The notes: generated by a model not told the origin, from the sequence alone. Positions 32,206-42,588 are shown, numbered from the stretch's first letter. The stretch is DNA of 64,000 bases from Lactobacillus sp. ESL0679 (GCF_029433515.1 NZ_JAQTIG010000007.1:1-64000), one strand, 5' to 3'. Numbers and translations are program-made.

Positions 32206-33978
32206 TTATTTGGCAAAACCGATGTCATACCAAATTGGATGTTTGTTGGCGCATTTTGATGGGTCAACAGAGTAGTTGGTCAGTTTATTATTAACTGCCG
32301 TAATTGTATATTGGCTGTCAAGGGGAACGATGTAGGCTTCCTCATTCATGTAGTTTTGCCATTCATGGAAGACTTCAACCCGATGCTTGTGATTGAAGGA
32401 AGCTGGCGCATCCATCTCATTAATCAGGCGTGTATTTTCTGGTGTAGCAAATCTTGAGTAGTTGCCCAGCGATTTTTCACTGTATAAGTTAGCTTGTGAA
32501 GGTTCAGTCGATAAGCCGAAGCCCCCAATGTAGGCGTTGACGTCAGGGTTGTCTTTGTTTAATTTATCGTAGAAGGAGTTTTGTTCAGTAAGCCGGCCGC
32601 CCAGAAGCTTAACGTTCAAACCAATCTTGTGCCATTGCTGCAAGTAATTTTGAATAATTGGCTCTTGGGTGGCATTACCGCTCATTGCCATGAAGTTAAT
32701 CTTAAGTGGCTTACCATTAGGTTGTGTGCGCCACTTGCCCTTCTTCTTGTAGCCAGCTTTATCCAAAATTTCGTTGGCCTTTTTCAGGTTGAAGGTGTAG
32801 CCTTTGGCATTTTTATCAAAGTAATCGCCAAAGCCGGCCGGAATTAAGGTTGGAATTCTGAACTTCAATCCTTGTGTATAACGCTTATCTACCTGGTCAA
32901 CGTTCATTGCGTAAGCCATTGCTTGTCTGAGTGGCTTGCTATTCATAATATTGTTTTTATCAACAACATTCTTTTCCTGTTTGTTATCCCATTTACCGAC
33001 CTTGAAGCCGAGGTAATAGTAAACAAGTTGGATTTGAGCGACGAAATTGTAGCCCTTGGTCTTTTTGACTTGATTCCACTGAGTGTTAATGACGTTAATC
33101 ACGTCAAATTTATGACTCCTAATTGCTTCAGAAGCGGAATTAGTTGAGATAACTGAAGTCAAAATTTTATCCAGTTTTGGTTTGCCACGCCAGTAGTATT
33201 TGTTTGGCACCCAAGTAACTGATTGCCCCCGGACAATCTTTTGCACCTTATAGGGCCCAAAGAAGAGCGGCTCTTTTCGAACTTGATCGCTGGATTGTAA
33301 TTTATCAAACGGCACGTTTTTCAAATAATGGTAAGGAGCAGCCGTTTCGCTGTAGCAATTACTGCCGGCATTGTACATTCCGGGGTACATCCTTTGGAAG
33401 TGAATTATAATGCTGCGGCCATTTTCGCCATCTGGGTATGTAATTCCCGAAATTGTTTTAGCCTTGCCATCATGGTATTGCTTGAGACCGACAATGTTGG
33501 CCATTTGGTCAGTGTAACGATCGCAATTAGTCTTTTTGTTAGCAATAATTTCGTAAGAATACTCTAAATCCTTGGCAGTAACTTGTTTACCGTCGGACCA
33601 CTTAACGCCCTTTTTGGCAGTTACCGTAATTGTCTTATCTTGGCGATTAATCTTAAGTGTAGCTGGCCCCTTGTTGTTAATCTTGTAATGATTATCGTAG
33701 TAAAACAAGGTTTCATCGCCGAATTGGGATGCTAAATAGTCAACCGTATTTTCTGAAATTTCATCTAAGAAAATTCCTTGAAATGGTGTGTCTGTTTCAA
33801 GGGCGACTTTCAGTGTGCCGCCTTGCTTGACGGGCTTTGCAGGAACCGTTGTTTTTAACTTGTCGACTTCTTGTGTTGCGTTAGTATTCGAACTAGTATT
33901 GCTCTTACCGCAAGCGGTTAAAGCCATAGCTGCTAGCAAAACTGTGCCCAAATATTTAACAAATCTATCTTTCTTCAT
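32206..33978 (-). CDS. oligopeptide-binding lipoprotein (OppA family)
   Basis: 590 residues, normal for Gram-positive OppA. Lipobox LTAC with Cys23. Signature stretches are KKGVKWSDGKQVTAKDLEYS, LKNVPFDKL and PLRQAMAYAMNVDQVD. It binds peptides outside the cell for an ABC importer, whose membrane and ATPase genes are not in this window. Lactobacilli often carry several such orphan binding proteins. Confidence 0.88.
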   Translation of the reverse strand: MKKDRFVKYLGTVLLAAMALTACGKSNTSSNTNATQEVDKLKTTVPAKPVKQGGTLKVALETDTPFQGIFLDEISENTVDYLASQFGDETLFYYDNHYKINNKGPATLKINRQDKTITVTAKKGVKWSDGKQVTAKDLEYSYEIIANKKTNCDRYTDQMANIVGLKQYHDGKAKTISGITYPDGENGRSIIIHFQRMYPGMYNAGSNCYSETAAPYHYLKNVPFDKLQSSDQVRKEPLFFGPYKVQKIVRGQSVTWVPNKYYWRGKPKLDKILTSVISTNSASEAIRSHKFDVINVINTQWNQVKKTKGYNFVAQIQLVYYYLGFKVGKWDNKQEKNVVDKNNIMNSKPLRQAMAYAMNVDQVDKRYTQGLKFRIPTLIPAGFGDYFDKNAKGYTFNLKKANEILDKAGYKKKGKWRTQPNGKPLKINFMAMSGNATQEPIIQNYLQQWHKIGLNVKLLGGRLTEQNSFYDKLNKDNPDVNAYIGGFGLSTEPSQANLYSEKSLGNYSRFATPENTRLINEMDAPASFNHKHRVEVFHEWQNYMNEEAYIVPLDSQYTITAVNNKLTNYSVDPSKCANKHPIWYDIGFAK

Positions 33979-34213
33979 AATTATTTGCCTTATCTGATAT
34001 TATTTTAATGAAAGTAAATTTCTATTTTTATAAATAATAACAGCGATTAAATTAAAATACAATATATTTTTTAATTTAATTTTATTATTTGCGGTAATTA
34101 TGTATAATGCAGATTAGATAATTAATTTAGAATGCTAATACTTAAAATATTGATTTTATTTTAAATTAAAATGAAAATTAACAAAGCGAACATGAGAAGG
34201 GGTGCTGGTTTAA

Positions 34214-36961
34214 ATGGTTATTAATATATTGAAGCAAGATAACTTTTATGAAGTTAGCTATGCTAGTGGGATGGTTGCCCGAGTTTATTTACTTGCGGCC
34301 AATATTTTTCGTTATTATGTTGATCCAACTGGGCAATATGCTCCGCCGAAGCAATCACAGGCGGGGTTGCATGCCCAAATTTTGGCACCGGCAGTTGATG
34401 AGTATGGCTCTCATTCAGTTAATAGTAGTGTGATAGAAACTGCTGCTAATTGGGCAATTGTGACTGACGACATGAAGATTAATTTTGCTAAAGATTCCGG
34501 TGCGATGAGTGTGTGGGTAAATGACAAGTTGGTTTTGCAGGAGGCGTGTCCAGTTAGCGTCAGCGCTGATGGCAGCACCCAGTTTTTACAAGCAGATGAT
34601 ACGGCTAATTATTTTGGTGGTGGAACGCAGAATGGCCGTTTTAATTTGTCTCGGCAACGGATTATAGTTGCCAACACCAGTAATTGGTTGGATCAAGGCG
34701 TGGCGTCACCGGCACCATTTTATTGGTCAACTGCTGGGTATGGTGTTTTGCGTTATACCTTTACACGCGGCGAATACGACTTTGCAAGTGAAAATCCGGG
34801 TCTGATAACTACGAAGCACGAAGAAAACCGCTTTGATGCTATTTACTTTTTTGCACCGACACCGTATCAGTTAATTCATACTTATCAAGAGTTAACGGGA
34901 TTGCCGCTGTTACTACCAATATTTGGCTTTTATGAAGCACACTTGAATGCTTATAATCGTGATTATTGGGTAAAGGCGGACCCACAGGAAAAGGGTGCGA
35001 TTAAATATCCGGATGGAAATTTTTATCGGGAATATCATCCTAAAGAGTTGCCGGAAGAATTAAAAGGGCAGGCAATTCGCGAAACTTTAAATGGTGAACA
35101 GGGTGGTGCTGCTTATTTGTTAAGCGCGCGCGGGATGCTCGACCAATATTTGGCTAACGATATGCCGCTAGGGTGGTTTTTACCCAATGATGGCTATGGC
35201 GCTGGTTATGGGCAGACCGATTCCTTGCAGGGAAATTTGCAAAATTTAGCAGACTTTATTCGGTATGCAAACAGTCGCGGTGTGGAAGTTGGGTTGTGGA
35301 CCCAGCAAAGTTTATCTCCAGTAGATCCAGCTCACCCTAAGGTAAGCGATCGCGATTTTGAACAAGAGCTTGCAGCTGGAGTTACGGCATTGAAGACTGA
35401 TATGGCTTGGGTCGGTGCCGGTTATTCTTTTGGTCTTGATGGCACGCAGACTGCTGCGGCAATGATTAAAAAAATTAAGGGGAAAAATTTACGTCCCTTT
35501 ATTATTACGATGGATGGTTGGGCAGGTACACATAATACTGCCGCTGTTTGGACTGGTGATCAAAAAGGTGGCCAGTGGGAGTACATTCGCTTTCAAATAC
35601 CGACTTACATTGGCGAGGGCTTGTCTGGTCAACCAAATGTGGGTTCTGATATGGATGGCATTTATCTTGGAAGTAATTCTGTGGTAAATACGCGCGACTA
35701 TCAATGGAAGGCTTTTACGCCAATTCAGCTGAATATGGATGGCTGGGGAGCTAATCCGAAAAATCCATTCGCCTTTTCAGAACCAATTACGACGATTAAT
35801 CGAGCATATTTGAAACAAAAGACAATGCTACTGCCATATATTTATACTGCTGCTCATGAGGCAGTTGTTGCTGGTAAGCCGCTTGTTCGCGCTCTATTTT
35901 TGGAATATCCAGATTTACCCGAGTGCTACTCAGATTTGGCAAAATATGAATATTTGTGGGGTGATGCCTTTTTGGTTGCACCAATTTATCAAAATACCGC
36001 TGCCGATGATAAGGGCAATGATATTCGTAACGGAATTTACCTGCCTGATGAAAAGCAGATTTGGTTTGATTACTATACAGGCAAAGCATATCAAGGCGGC
36101 CAGGTCATAAATGAGTTTGCGGCACCTATTTGGAAGTTGCCTGTCTTTGTTAAGGGAGGTGCAATTATCGCTAAAGCACCAGCGACCAATACACCTAAGG
36201 AGTATTTGCAGGCAAAACAAGCACGGCAGTTTGAAATTTATCCTGGAAAGAAAAACAAAATTACGGTTTATGAAGATGACGGTATTTCTGCCAAGTATCA
36301 AGATGGTGCCTTTGCTCAAACAACGATTGAAGCAGGGCAGGCAGCTGATCGATTATTAATTAAAATTGCGCCAACAGTTGGTCATTATGAAGGGATGAAG
36401 ACCCAAAGAACAACAGAATTGGCAATTAAAATGAATAAGCTACCAAATGGGATTGCCATTAAACTAGATGACCAGAAATGTGACTTGAAGCAAGCCGAAA
36501 GTTTAACTGAATTTGTTCAGGATAGTAACGTCTATTACTTTGATAAGCATTACTTGCCTAATCCGTATTTGGCCGCAGTAGGTAATAATTTAGAACAAAC
36601 TTTTTTGCGAATTAAGTTAGCAGCAGTTGATGTTAGTCAGATAAAAATTGAGCTGCAGTTAACTGGCGTAGATACAACGGTTACACCTGAAAATTGTTTA
36701 CCAAAGAAGCAGGTTGCAGCCAAGGCGCCAATAGATTTAAGTAGCAGCAGTGTGCAAACGACAACATTATCATGGCAATACGCTGATGAGAGTCTAGGCC
36801 GCGTTACTTATAATGTTAAGGTTGACGGTGTGCTTTACACTGGAATTAAAGAGCCGAAGTTAGTTGTTCACGGTCTGTTGCCAAACAAACAACATGCTTT
36901 TAAAGTTCAAATTGTGACGGATAAGGGAACAACAGCGTGGAGCAAGGAACAATTGTTTTAA
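34214..36961 (+). CDS. GH31 glycoside hydrolase with C-terminal FN3-like domain
   Basis: 915 residues, no signal peptide, so intracellular. Layout: galactose mutarotase-like beta domain (about 1-235), TIM barrel (about 240-620), beta domains, then an FN3-like end (about 830-915: TTLSWQYADESLGRVTYNVKV). The nucleophile is Asp396 in LKTDMAW, and the acid/base is probably Asp449 in VWTGD. The GSDMDGIY box follows. Classical alpha-glucosidases have WxDMNE; the DMAW variant and the FN3 end resemble the GH31 branch that contains alpha-N-acetylgalactosaminidases, which would suit the nearby galactosamine genes. Alpha-glucosidase or alpha-galactosidase remain possible. AAGGGG precedes the ATG. Confidence 0.85.
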   Translation: MVINILKQDNFYEVSYASGMVARVYLLAANIFRYYVDPTGQYAPPKQSQAGLHAQILAPAVDEYGSHSVNSSVIETAANWAIVTDDMKINFAKDSGAMSVWVNDKLVLQEACPVSVSADGSTQFLQADDTANYFGGGTQNGRFNLSRQRIIVANTSNWLDQGVASPAPFYWSTAGYGVLRYTFTRGEYDFASENPGLITTKHEENRFDAIYFFAPTPYQLIHTYQELTGLPLLLPIFGFYEAHLNAYNRDYWVKADPQEKGAIKYPDGNFYREYHPKELPEELKGQAIRETLNGEQGGAAYLLSARGMLDQYLANDMPLGWFLPNDGYGAGYGQTDSLQGNLQNLADFIRYANSRGVEVGLWTQQSLSPVDPAHPKVSDRDFEQELAAGVTALKTDMAWVGAGYSFGLDGTQTAAAMIKKIKGKNLRPFIITMDGWAGTHNTAAVWTGDQKGGQWEYIRFQIPTYIGEGLSGQPNVGSDMDGIYLGSNSVVNTRDYQWKAFTPIQLNMDGWGANPKNPFAFSEPITTINRAYLKQKTMLLPYIYTAAHEAVVAGKPLVRALFLEYPDLPECYSDLAKYEYLWGDAFLVAPIYQNTAADDKGNDIRNGIYLPDEKQIWFDYYTGKAYQGGQVINEFAAPIWKLPVFVKGGAIIAKAPATNTPKEYLQAKQARQFEIYPGKKNKITVYEDDGISAKYQDGAFAQTTIEAGQAADRLLIKIAPTVGHYEGMKTQRTTELAIKMNKLPNGIAIKLDDQKCDLKQAESLTEFVQDSNVYYFDKHYLPNPYLAAVGNNLEQTFLRIKLAAVDVSQIKIELQLTGVDTTVTPENCLPKKQVAAKAPIDLSSSSVQTTTLSWQYADESLGRVTYNVKVDGVLYTGIKEPKLVVHGLLPNKQHAFKVQIVTDKGTTAWSKEQLF

Positions 36962-36972
36962 ATATTGAAATT

Positions 36973-37004
36973 AATAGGAAGACTTTAGTTTAAGTCTTCC
37001 TATT
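36973..37004. terminator. terminator after GH31 gene
   Basis: AATAGGAAGACTT pairs with AAGTCTTCCTATT around a six-base loop, followed by a short T-rich stretch. Confidence 0.78.
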
Positions 37005-37134
37005 TGTTTGCTCTGAATTGCTGCTAAAGTGAGACAATTGTTTTAAAATATTTAATTAGTAAGAAGTAGTGTAGAAAAAGCAACAATCTGCACTTGATTT
37101 TGTTTACTTTTTGAAAATTAAACATATTCAAACA

Positions 37135-37162
37135 TTGACAAACAAAAAAGAACAATTATACT
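37135..37162 (+). promoter_or_regulatory. promoter of deoR-lacAB
   Basis: TTGACA (37135-37140), 16 bases, TATACT (37157-37162). The region before it contains TGTTTACTTTTTGAAAATTAAACA, a loose inverted repeat that may bind the DeoR-type regulator. Confidence 0.65.
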
Positions 37163-37212
37163 AAAGGTGAACTAAATTAGTTGCTGAATCTAGTTTAAAA
37201 AGTAGGTAACCA

Positions 37213-37968
37213 ATGTTAAAAAGCGAAAGATTAAAAACGATTTTACAAGTAATTAATACTCAAAAATTTGTTACTGTGGATGAACTGGCTCAAGCACTGA
37301 CAGTTTCAGATATGACAATTAGACGTGACCTAAATGAATTGGATAAATTGGGTAAAATTTCTCGAATTCATGGCGGTGCGCAATTAATATCGGATCAAAC
37401 TAGAAATGAAAAGAGCTACCAGCAAAAGCGGGAAATTCATAGTAAGGAAAAGCTTGAGATTGCCAAGCGGGCCTGCAATTTGATTCATGAAAATGATTCT
37501 ATTTATGTTGGTCCGGGCACTACTTTAGAATTAATGGTTGCTAATCTTAAGACTAAACGTCTGCGAATTGTAACTAATTCGCTACCTGTTTTTGAAGCAG
37601 CACGTAACAATCTTAATGATTATGAGTTAATTATGGTTGGTGGTTCGTACAGAAGAATTAGTGGTGCATTTTTAGGCACGCTAGCTAATAACGAACTAAA
37701 GACCATGTCATTTTCAGTTGGTTTTGTTGGTGTAAATGGGATTAAAAATACTTCTATGACAACAGCTAATTTGGAAGAAGGTCAGACTGAGAGTATAGGA
37801 CTGGACCGTTCACAAAGTAAATTTGTCGTTGCAGATTATACCAAATTAAATCATAGCGACTTTCATCAGTTTTATGATTTACGGAATGTGGATGGGTTAA
37901 TTACTAATCGCGAAGTAGGATCAGATGTAGAAAAGCATTACAGTCAATTTACAACTGTTTACAAGTAG
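37213..37968 (+). CDS. DeoR-family sugar regulator (LacR-like)
   Basis: 251-residue repressor. The N-terminal HTH has the family line [29 protein letters not shown]. The C-terminal DeoRC sensor has [13 protein letters not shown] and [19 protein letters not shown]. Such proteins bind phosphorylated sugars; in lactic cocci LacR answers tagatose-6-phosphate. It is the first gene before lacAB, so control of them is likely. Confidence 0.88.
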   Translation: MLKSERLKTILQVINTQKFVTVDELAQALTVSDMTIRRDLNELDKLGKISRIHGGAQLISDQTRNEKSYQQKREIHSKEKLEIAKRACNLIHENDSIYVGPGTTLELMVANLKTKRLRIVTNSLPVFEAARNNLNDYELIMVGGSYRRISGAFLGTLANNELKTMSFSVGFVGVNGIKNTSMTTANLEEGQTESIGLDRSQSKFVVADYTKLNHSDFHQFYDLRNVDGLITNREVGSDVEKHYSQFTTVYK

Positions 37969-37990
37969 TTTTACTGAGAGGAGATTAACT

Positions 37991-38419
37991 ATGAAAGTTG
38001 TTATTGGTAGCGATAAAGATGGCTTTGAATTAAAAGAAAAGGTAAAGAATTATCTTAACAGCCATGATTACGACGTTTTAGATGTAACGCCAGAGCCAGC
38101 AGAAGACTTCGTTGAATCAAGTTTGAAAGTTACTCATGAGGTAATGGATAACGGGATTAAAAAGGCAATTATGTTTGACGAATATGGTGTTGGCTCTGCT
38201 ATGGCCTCAAATAAGGTTAAAGGCATGGTTACGGCTAATGTTAATGAGGAAAGAACAGCTCATATGACCGCAATGCACAATGGTGCGAAGGCAATTGCAT
38301 TAGGCAGCGGCATTGTTGGCGACAAACTGGCATACTCGATTGTGCAACACTATCTTGATACAGAATATGCTGGCGGTCGTCACCAAATTCGTTTGAATAT
38401 GCTTGAGGAAATGATCTAA
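37991..38419 (+). CDS. lacA: galactose-6-phosphate isomerase subunit LacA
   Basis: 142 residues of the RpiB/LacAB fold: [20 protein letters not shown], then [20 protein letters not shown], and [23 protein letters not shown]. With LacB it converts galactose-6-phosphate to tagatose-6-phosphate. AGAGGAGATT precedes the ATG, and lacB follows seven bases later. Confidence 0.9.
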   Translation: MKVVIGSDKDGFELKEKVKNYLNSHDYDVLDVTPEPAEDFVESSLKVTHEVMDNGIKKAIMFDEYGVGSAMASNKVKGMVTANVNEERTAHMTAMHNGAKAIALGSGIVGDKLAYSIVQHYLDTEYAGGRHQIRLNMLEEMI

Positions 38420-38426
38420 GGAGGTT

Positions 38427-39008
38427 TTGAAAATGTTTGATAATGATAGACCACAACCAGAATTTGTTGATCCTAAAATTGATAAGCATATGGTAATTGC
38501 TTTGGGTAATGATCATATCGTTACTCCAGTAAAAATGGCTATTTCTGACCATTTAAAAGAAGAAGGCTACCAAGTTATTGATGAAGGTACGCACGATAAC
38601 ACGAGAACACACTACCCAATGTATGGTAAAAGAGTTGCTGAAGATGTAGCTGATGGCCGCGCTGATCTCGGTGTCGTTCTTTGTGGTACAGGTATTGGTA
38701 TTTCAACTGCTGCTAACAAGAACGAAGGCGTTCGTGCAGCCATGGTTGGTGATGTTGCTCAAGCTGAATATGCTAGACGTGAACTAAACGCTAATATTTT
38801 GGGCTTTGGTGGTATTGTGTTGGGTCGTGACTTTATTTTTGATATTGTTGATTCATACCTGAATGCTAAGTACGAACCATCTGATGCTAATAGAAAACTG
38901 ATTAACAAAATTGATCATATTGCTAAGCCAAATCCAGACCAAAAGGATAATGTCCATTTCTTTGATGAAGAAAACAAGAAATGGTCCGAAGGCGTATACC
39001 ACGACTAA
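38427..39008 (+). CDS. lacB: galactose-6-phosphate isomerase subunit LacB
   Basis: 193 residues, somewhat longer than the usual ~171 because of an N-terminal extension ([19 protein letters not shown]). The RpiB core begins [15 protein letters not shown], and [21 protein letters not shown] is the catalytic Cys region. The heteromer with LacA feeds the tagatose pathway. LacC and LacD functions lie 21-25 kb away. Confidence 0.9.
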   Translation: MKMFDNDRPQPEFVDPKIDKHMVIALGNDHIVTPVKMAISDHLKEEGYQVIDEGTHDNTRTHYPMYGKRVAEDVADGRADLGVVLCGTGIGISTAANKNEGVRAAMVGDVAQAEYARRELNANILGFGGIVLGRDFIFDIVDSYLNAKYEPSDANRKLINKIDHIAKPNPDQKDNVHFFDEENKKWSEGVYHD

Positions 39009-39052
39009 TTAGAATAAATAAAAATAATAGACTTTAATCGCACACAAAAAGG

Positions 39053-39080
39053 CAGCTCATTGAATATGAGCTGTTTTTTT
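39053..39080 (+). terminator. terminator after lacB
   Basis: CAGCTCAT and ATGAGCTG form the stem, loop TGAAT, followed by T7. The bases 39081-39240 are AT-rich with TATAAT-like boxes and lead to the IclR gene. Confidence 0.88.
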
Positions 39081-39257
39081 ATTTTTAATTATATGCTAAT
39101 TCAATTAAAAGAGGAGCACAAATTTTAATAATGAAACCATATTAGGTATCTAGCAATGGATATTTTGCTTTATAATATTTAAAAATATAATGTCTTATCA
39201 AAATATTGCTATATAATAAATCATAAATAAAAATAAGAAACCTAAGGAGATAGAATA

Positions 39258-40010
39258 ATGGCAACTAAATTATATGGTACCGTGCTGTTAAAAGCGCAAA
39301 GAATTATGAATGTGTTATTGAATACAAGTAATGGGATGACATTGGATGAAATATCAACTAAAGCAGTAATACCTAAGCCAACTGTATTTAAAATCTTAAA
39401 AACTTTAGATTATATTGGATTTGTCAGAAAAGATCATGAGGGAAAACGTTATTCTTTGGGCTCAAGAATGATTGGTTATGGTAACAAAGCGTTAAAAAGT
39501 TTTGATATTGTTTCAATTAGTGAGCCATATTTAAATGAACTAAGTAAAGTAACTAGTGAAACGATAAATCTTGGTGTTGAAGAAAATAGTCGTGTTACTT
39601 TATTGAAGAAAATTGATAGTCCACAAACCGTAAACCTTAATTCTCATGTAGGTGGAGCAATGGAATTATATTCATCAGCAATGGGAAAAGCTCTTCTTGC
39701 TACTAAGAGCGATCACGAACTAGACGAATATTTTTCTAAAATTGAATTAAAACCACTAACCAAGCGCACAATTACTAGTATTAGTGAACTTCGTAAGCAA
39801 ATTTCTCAGGTTAAAGTAGACGGTTATGCACTAGATGCTCAAGAAAATCAAGATGATGTAGTCTGTGTAGGGGCTGCTATTCAAAAATATGGCAAAGTTT
39901 TTGGTGCAATTAGTGTTAGTACACCACAATATCGACTGGACGAATTACTGCTAGACGATTTAAAAAAGCTTATCATTTCAACTAGGAATCAAATAATAGA
40001 AATAATTTGA
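39258..40010 (+). CDS. IclR-family regulator
   Basis: 250 residues. HTH region GMTLDEISTKAVIPKPTVFKILKTL, then the IclR ligand domain (SEPYLNELSKVTSETINLGV and ELYSSAMGKALLA). IclR proteins such as KdgR control uronate catabolism in many bacteria. Placed first, ahead of the GH88/PTS/Kdu genes, it is the probable controller of the whole locus, perhaps sensing KDG or a keto-uronate. Confidence 0.88.
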   Translation: MATKLYGTVLLKAQRIMNVLLNTSNGMTLDEISTKAVIPKPTVFKILKTLDYIGFVRKDHEGKRYSLGSRMIGYGNKALKSFDIVSISEPYLNELSKVTSETINLGVEENSRVTLLKKIDSPQTVNLNSHVGGAMELYSSAMGKALLATKSDHELDEYFSKIELKPLTKRTITSISELRKQISQVKVDGYALDAQENQDDVVCVGAAIQKYGKVFGAISVSTPQYRLDELLLDDLKKLIISTRNQIIEII

Positions 40011-40100
40011 AAAATGACTTGTAAAATCGCTTTCATTGAGTTATATTTTATTTGCAAGGATAAAAAAGAAACTTGATTTCTTATTTGGAAAGGTAAAAGA

Positions 40101-41276
40101 ATGTATGAAGAGATAAAAAAGATGGACTTAAGTAAATCTCCAACTCTTTTAACTAAGCAAGAAATTACTCATGCAATTGAAAATGTATTGCAGCACATCG
40201 ATATTAACATGAAATATTTTGGTGACGATTTTCCAAGACCTAATACAAACAATGGTAAGTATTCCAAGATGGACAATACTGAATGGACTACTGGATTTTG
40301 GACAGGAATACTTTGGCTGGCTTATGAATATACACATGATTCGAAATATTATAAGCAGGCTATGAGAAACGTTGCTTCATTTTCTAATCGTATTGATAAA
40401 AAAATTGCTGTGGATAATCATGATTTAGGATTTATGTATACAACATCAGTAGTTAGCGATTACAAAATTACAGGTGATGAAGAAGCTAAAAGAATTGGGA
40501 TAAAGGCTGCAGATCAATTAACCAAGCGCTATCAAGAAAAAGGTGGATTTATTCAAGCTTGGGGCAAGATGGATGGTAATGATAATTATCGTTTAATTGT
40601 TGATTCATTAATGAATATACCATTACTTTATTGGGCATCTTCAGCTACAGAAGATCCTAAATATGCTCATATGGCGGATACCCATTATGACCAAGTCTTA
40701 AAGACAATTGTTAGAGATAACGGCTCGACATTCCATACTTATTATTTTGATAAGGAAACGGGCAAGCCTTTAAGAGGAGCGACTCGTCAAGGATATAGTG
40801 ATGACTCAAGTTGGGCAAGAGGTCAAGCTTGGGCGGTTTATGGAATTCCACTTCATTATAAATATCGTCATACTACCAGTGATTTTAAGACTTTTAATGG
40901 CGTAACTAATTACTTTATTAATCGCCTTCCGCAAGATTATGTACCTTATTGGGATTTAATTTTTGGTGATGGTGATGATCAACCCCGTGATTCTTCATCT
41001 GGCGTAATTGCAATTTGCGGGATTGCTGAAATGCTTAAATATATGCCTGAAAGTTATCAAAATAAATTTCAATATGAAATGGTTCTTCATAAGATGTTGA
41101 AATCAATCATTGATAATTATGCCAATAACAATTTTATTGCTGGTGCTCCTTTATTGGATCATGGTGTTTATTCCTGGCATTCGGGAAAAGGCGTTGATGA
41201 AGGAAATTTATGGGGAGATTATTTTTATTTTGAATCTCTAATTAGATTTTATAAAGATTGGCAAATTTTTTGGTAG
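40101..41276 (+). CDS. ugl: unsaturated glucuronyl hydrolase (GH88)
   Basis: Cytoplasmic enzyme removing the 4,5-unsaturated uronic acid from disaccharides left by lyases on chondroitin or hyaluronan. 391 residues, usual length. It keeps Asp108 in VDNHDLGFMY and the catalytic Asp168 in VDSLMNIPLLYW, matching Asp88 and Asp149 of the Bacillus enzyme. DDSSWARGQAWAVYG follows. No signal peptide. It is the first enzyme gene of the operon and is followed by its PTS importer. Confidence 0.92.
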   Translation: MYEEIKKMDLSKSPTLLTKQEITHAIENVLQHIDINMKYFGDDFPRPNTNNGKYSKMDNTEWTTGFWTGILWLAYEYTHDSKYYKQAMRNVASFSNRIDKKIAVDNHDLGFMYTTSVVSDYKITGDEEAKRIGIKAADQLTKRYQEKGGFIQAWGKMDGNDNYRLIVDSLMNIPLLYWASSATEDPKYAHMADTHYDQVLKTIVRDNGSTFHTYYFDKETGKPLRGATRQGYSDDSSWARGQAWAVYGIPLHYKYRHTTSDFKTFNGVTNYFINRLPQDYVPYWDLIFGDGDDQPRDSSSGVIAICGIAEMLKYMPESYQNKFQYEMVLHKMLKSIIDNYANNNFIAGAPLLDHGVYSWHSGKGVDEGNLWGDYFYFESLIRFYKDWQIFW

Positions 41277-41290
41277 AAAGAGTGAAGAAA

Positions 41291-41803
41291 ATGGCTAATC
41301 CAAATATTGTTGCTGTAAGGCTAGATGAAAGACTAATTCATGGTCAAGGAAGATTATGGATTTCAAACTTGGGGGCAAACTTGGTTATTGTTGCAAATGA
41401 TGAAGTTGCTCAAAGTTCAATTCAACAAACTTTAATGAAGTCATTATTGCCAAATTCAATTGGTGTTAGATTTTTCACTATTGAAGAAACAATCGATAAA
41501 ATCTTTAAAGCTGCTCCTAGACAGAAGATTTTTATTATTGTAAAGACAGCTGAAGATACATTGAAGTTAGCGAAGGGAGGCGTGCCATTCAAGAAATTGA
41601 ACGTGGGAAATATCCACTTTAAAGAAGGAAAGACTAAGGTTACCAATTATATCTCAGTAGATGAAAATGATATGCAAGCTCTTAAAGAAATGAGAGATGA
41701 ATATCAAATTGATTTCAATACTCGGGTAACTCCGATTGGTAATGAGGTCGGTTCAGATTTTAATCTGAATCAGTATGTTGATAATTGGAAGGGAGAAAAA
41801 TAA
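41291..41803 (+). CDS. PTS mannose-family EIIB component (glycosaminoglycan type)
   Basis: 170-residue phosphocarrier; His17 in RLDERLIHGQGRLWIS is the phosphorylation site. I start at 41291 (MANPNIVAVRLDE) as GAGTGAAGAA precedes it; the frame from 41258 would overlap ugl. The QGR in place of the more common QV marks this GAG-linked subgroup. It ends in TAATG, overlapping EIIC. Confidence 0.92.
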   Translation: MANPNIVAVRLDERLIHGQGRLWISNLGANLVIVANDEVAQSSIQQTLMKSLLPNSIGVRFFTIEETIDKIFKAAPRQKIFIIVKTAEDTLKLAKGGVPFKKLNVGNIHFKEGKTKVTNYISVDENDMQALKEMRDEYQIDFNTRVTPIGNEVGSDFNLNQYVDNWKGEK

Positions 41804-42588
41804 TGACTTTTACAATTTGGCAAGCCCTGTTAGTTGGTTTATGGGCAGCCTTCTGTTTTGCAGGTCAAGTATGGGGAACTTATACTAACCGTGCTTTGTT
41901 TATTTCATTTGGTGTAGGTCTTATTTTAGGAGATCTAAAGACAGCAGTTATTTTCGGTGCAACAGCTGAATTAGCATTTATGGGATTCGGAGTTGGACCT
42001 GGTGGTTCTACTCCTCCTAACCCGTTAGGACCAGGGATTGTTGGCTCAATTTTAGCAATTACGATGCACAAATTGACACCAGCAGCTGCGTTAACTCTAT
42101 CTTATCCATTTGCTATGCTAGTTCCATTTATCATTACTTTAATCTTTACGATTAACTCAGGCTCAATGGAATCAGCACGTAAAGCAATCAAAGAAGGAAA
42201 ATATCGCAAGTTTAATTTGATGTCGAATGTTACTTTATGGGAATTCATGTTGTTTGCTTTTGTCTTCGGCTTTGCTGCAACTTTAAGTACCTCAGCTTTA
42301 AGAGCATTTGTTCAAATAATTCCTACTTGGCTCATGAATGGGTTAACAGTTGTCGGTGGATTACTTCCAGCAGTTGGTTTTGCACTTATTATGAGTACAA
42401 TGCTTAAAAAAGAATATATTCCAGCAGTTGTCTTTGGTTACATTTGTGTAGCTTACTTAAAGATTCCAGTTATTGGTTTAACTTTTGTTGGTATCGCAAT
42501 TGCTTTAAACAATTACTACAACAACAAAAAAGGTTCAGCTGTAAATGTTGATTCAGAAAATGCAGGAGGCGCTGAAGATGGCATCTAG
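41803..42588 (+). CDS. PTS mannose-family EIIC component (glycosaminoglycan type)
   Basis: About 261 residues, membrane channel subunit. FGVGPGGSTPPNPLGPGIVG in the first third and an internal hydrophilic loop SGSMESARKAIKEGKYRKF are visible. Start 41803 shares TAATG with the EIIB stop. Imports unsaturated disaccharides by analogy with the streptococcal system. Confidence 0.92.
   Translation: MTFTIWQALLVGLWAAFCFAGQVWGTYTNRALFISFGVGLILGDLKTAVIFGATAELAFMGFGVGPGGSTPPNPLGPGIVGSILAITMHKLTPAAALTLSYPFAMLVPFIITLIFTINSGSMESARKAIKEGKYRKFNLMSNVTLWEFMLFAFVFGFAATLSTSALRAFVQIIPTWLMNGLTVVGGLLPAVGFALIMSTMLKKEYIPAVVFGYICVAYLKIPVIGLTFVGIAIALNNYYNNKKGSAVNVDSENAGGAEDGI

Noticed and set aside
32581-33567. Several plus-strand frames opposite the OppA-type gene
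   Set aside because: They are antisense shadows of a well-supported lipoprotein gene and have no ribosome sites.
40021-40036. cre box before ugl (TGTAAAATCGCTTTCA)
   Set aside because: The half sites are two bases too far apart for the cre consensus, so I did not annotate it.
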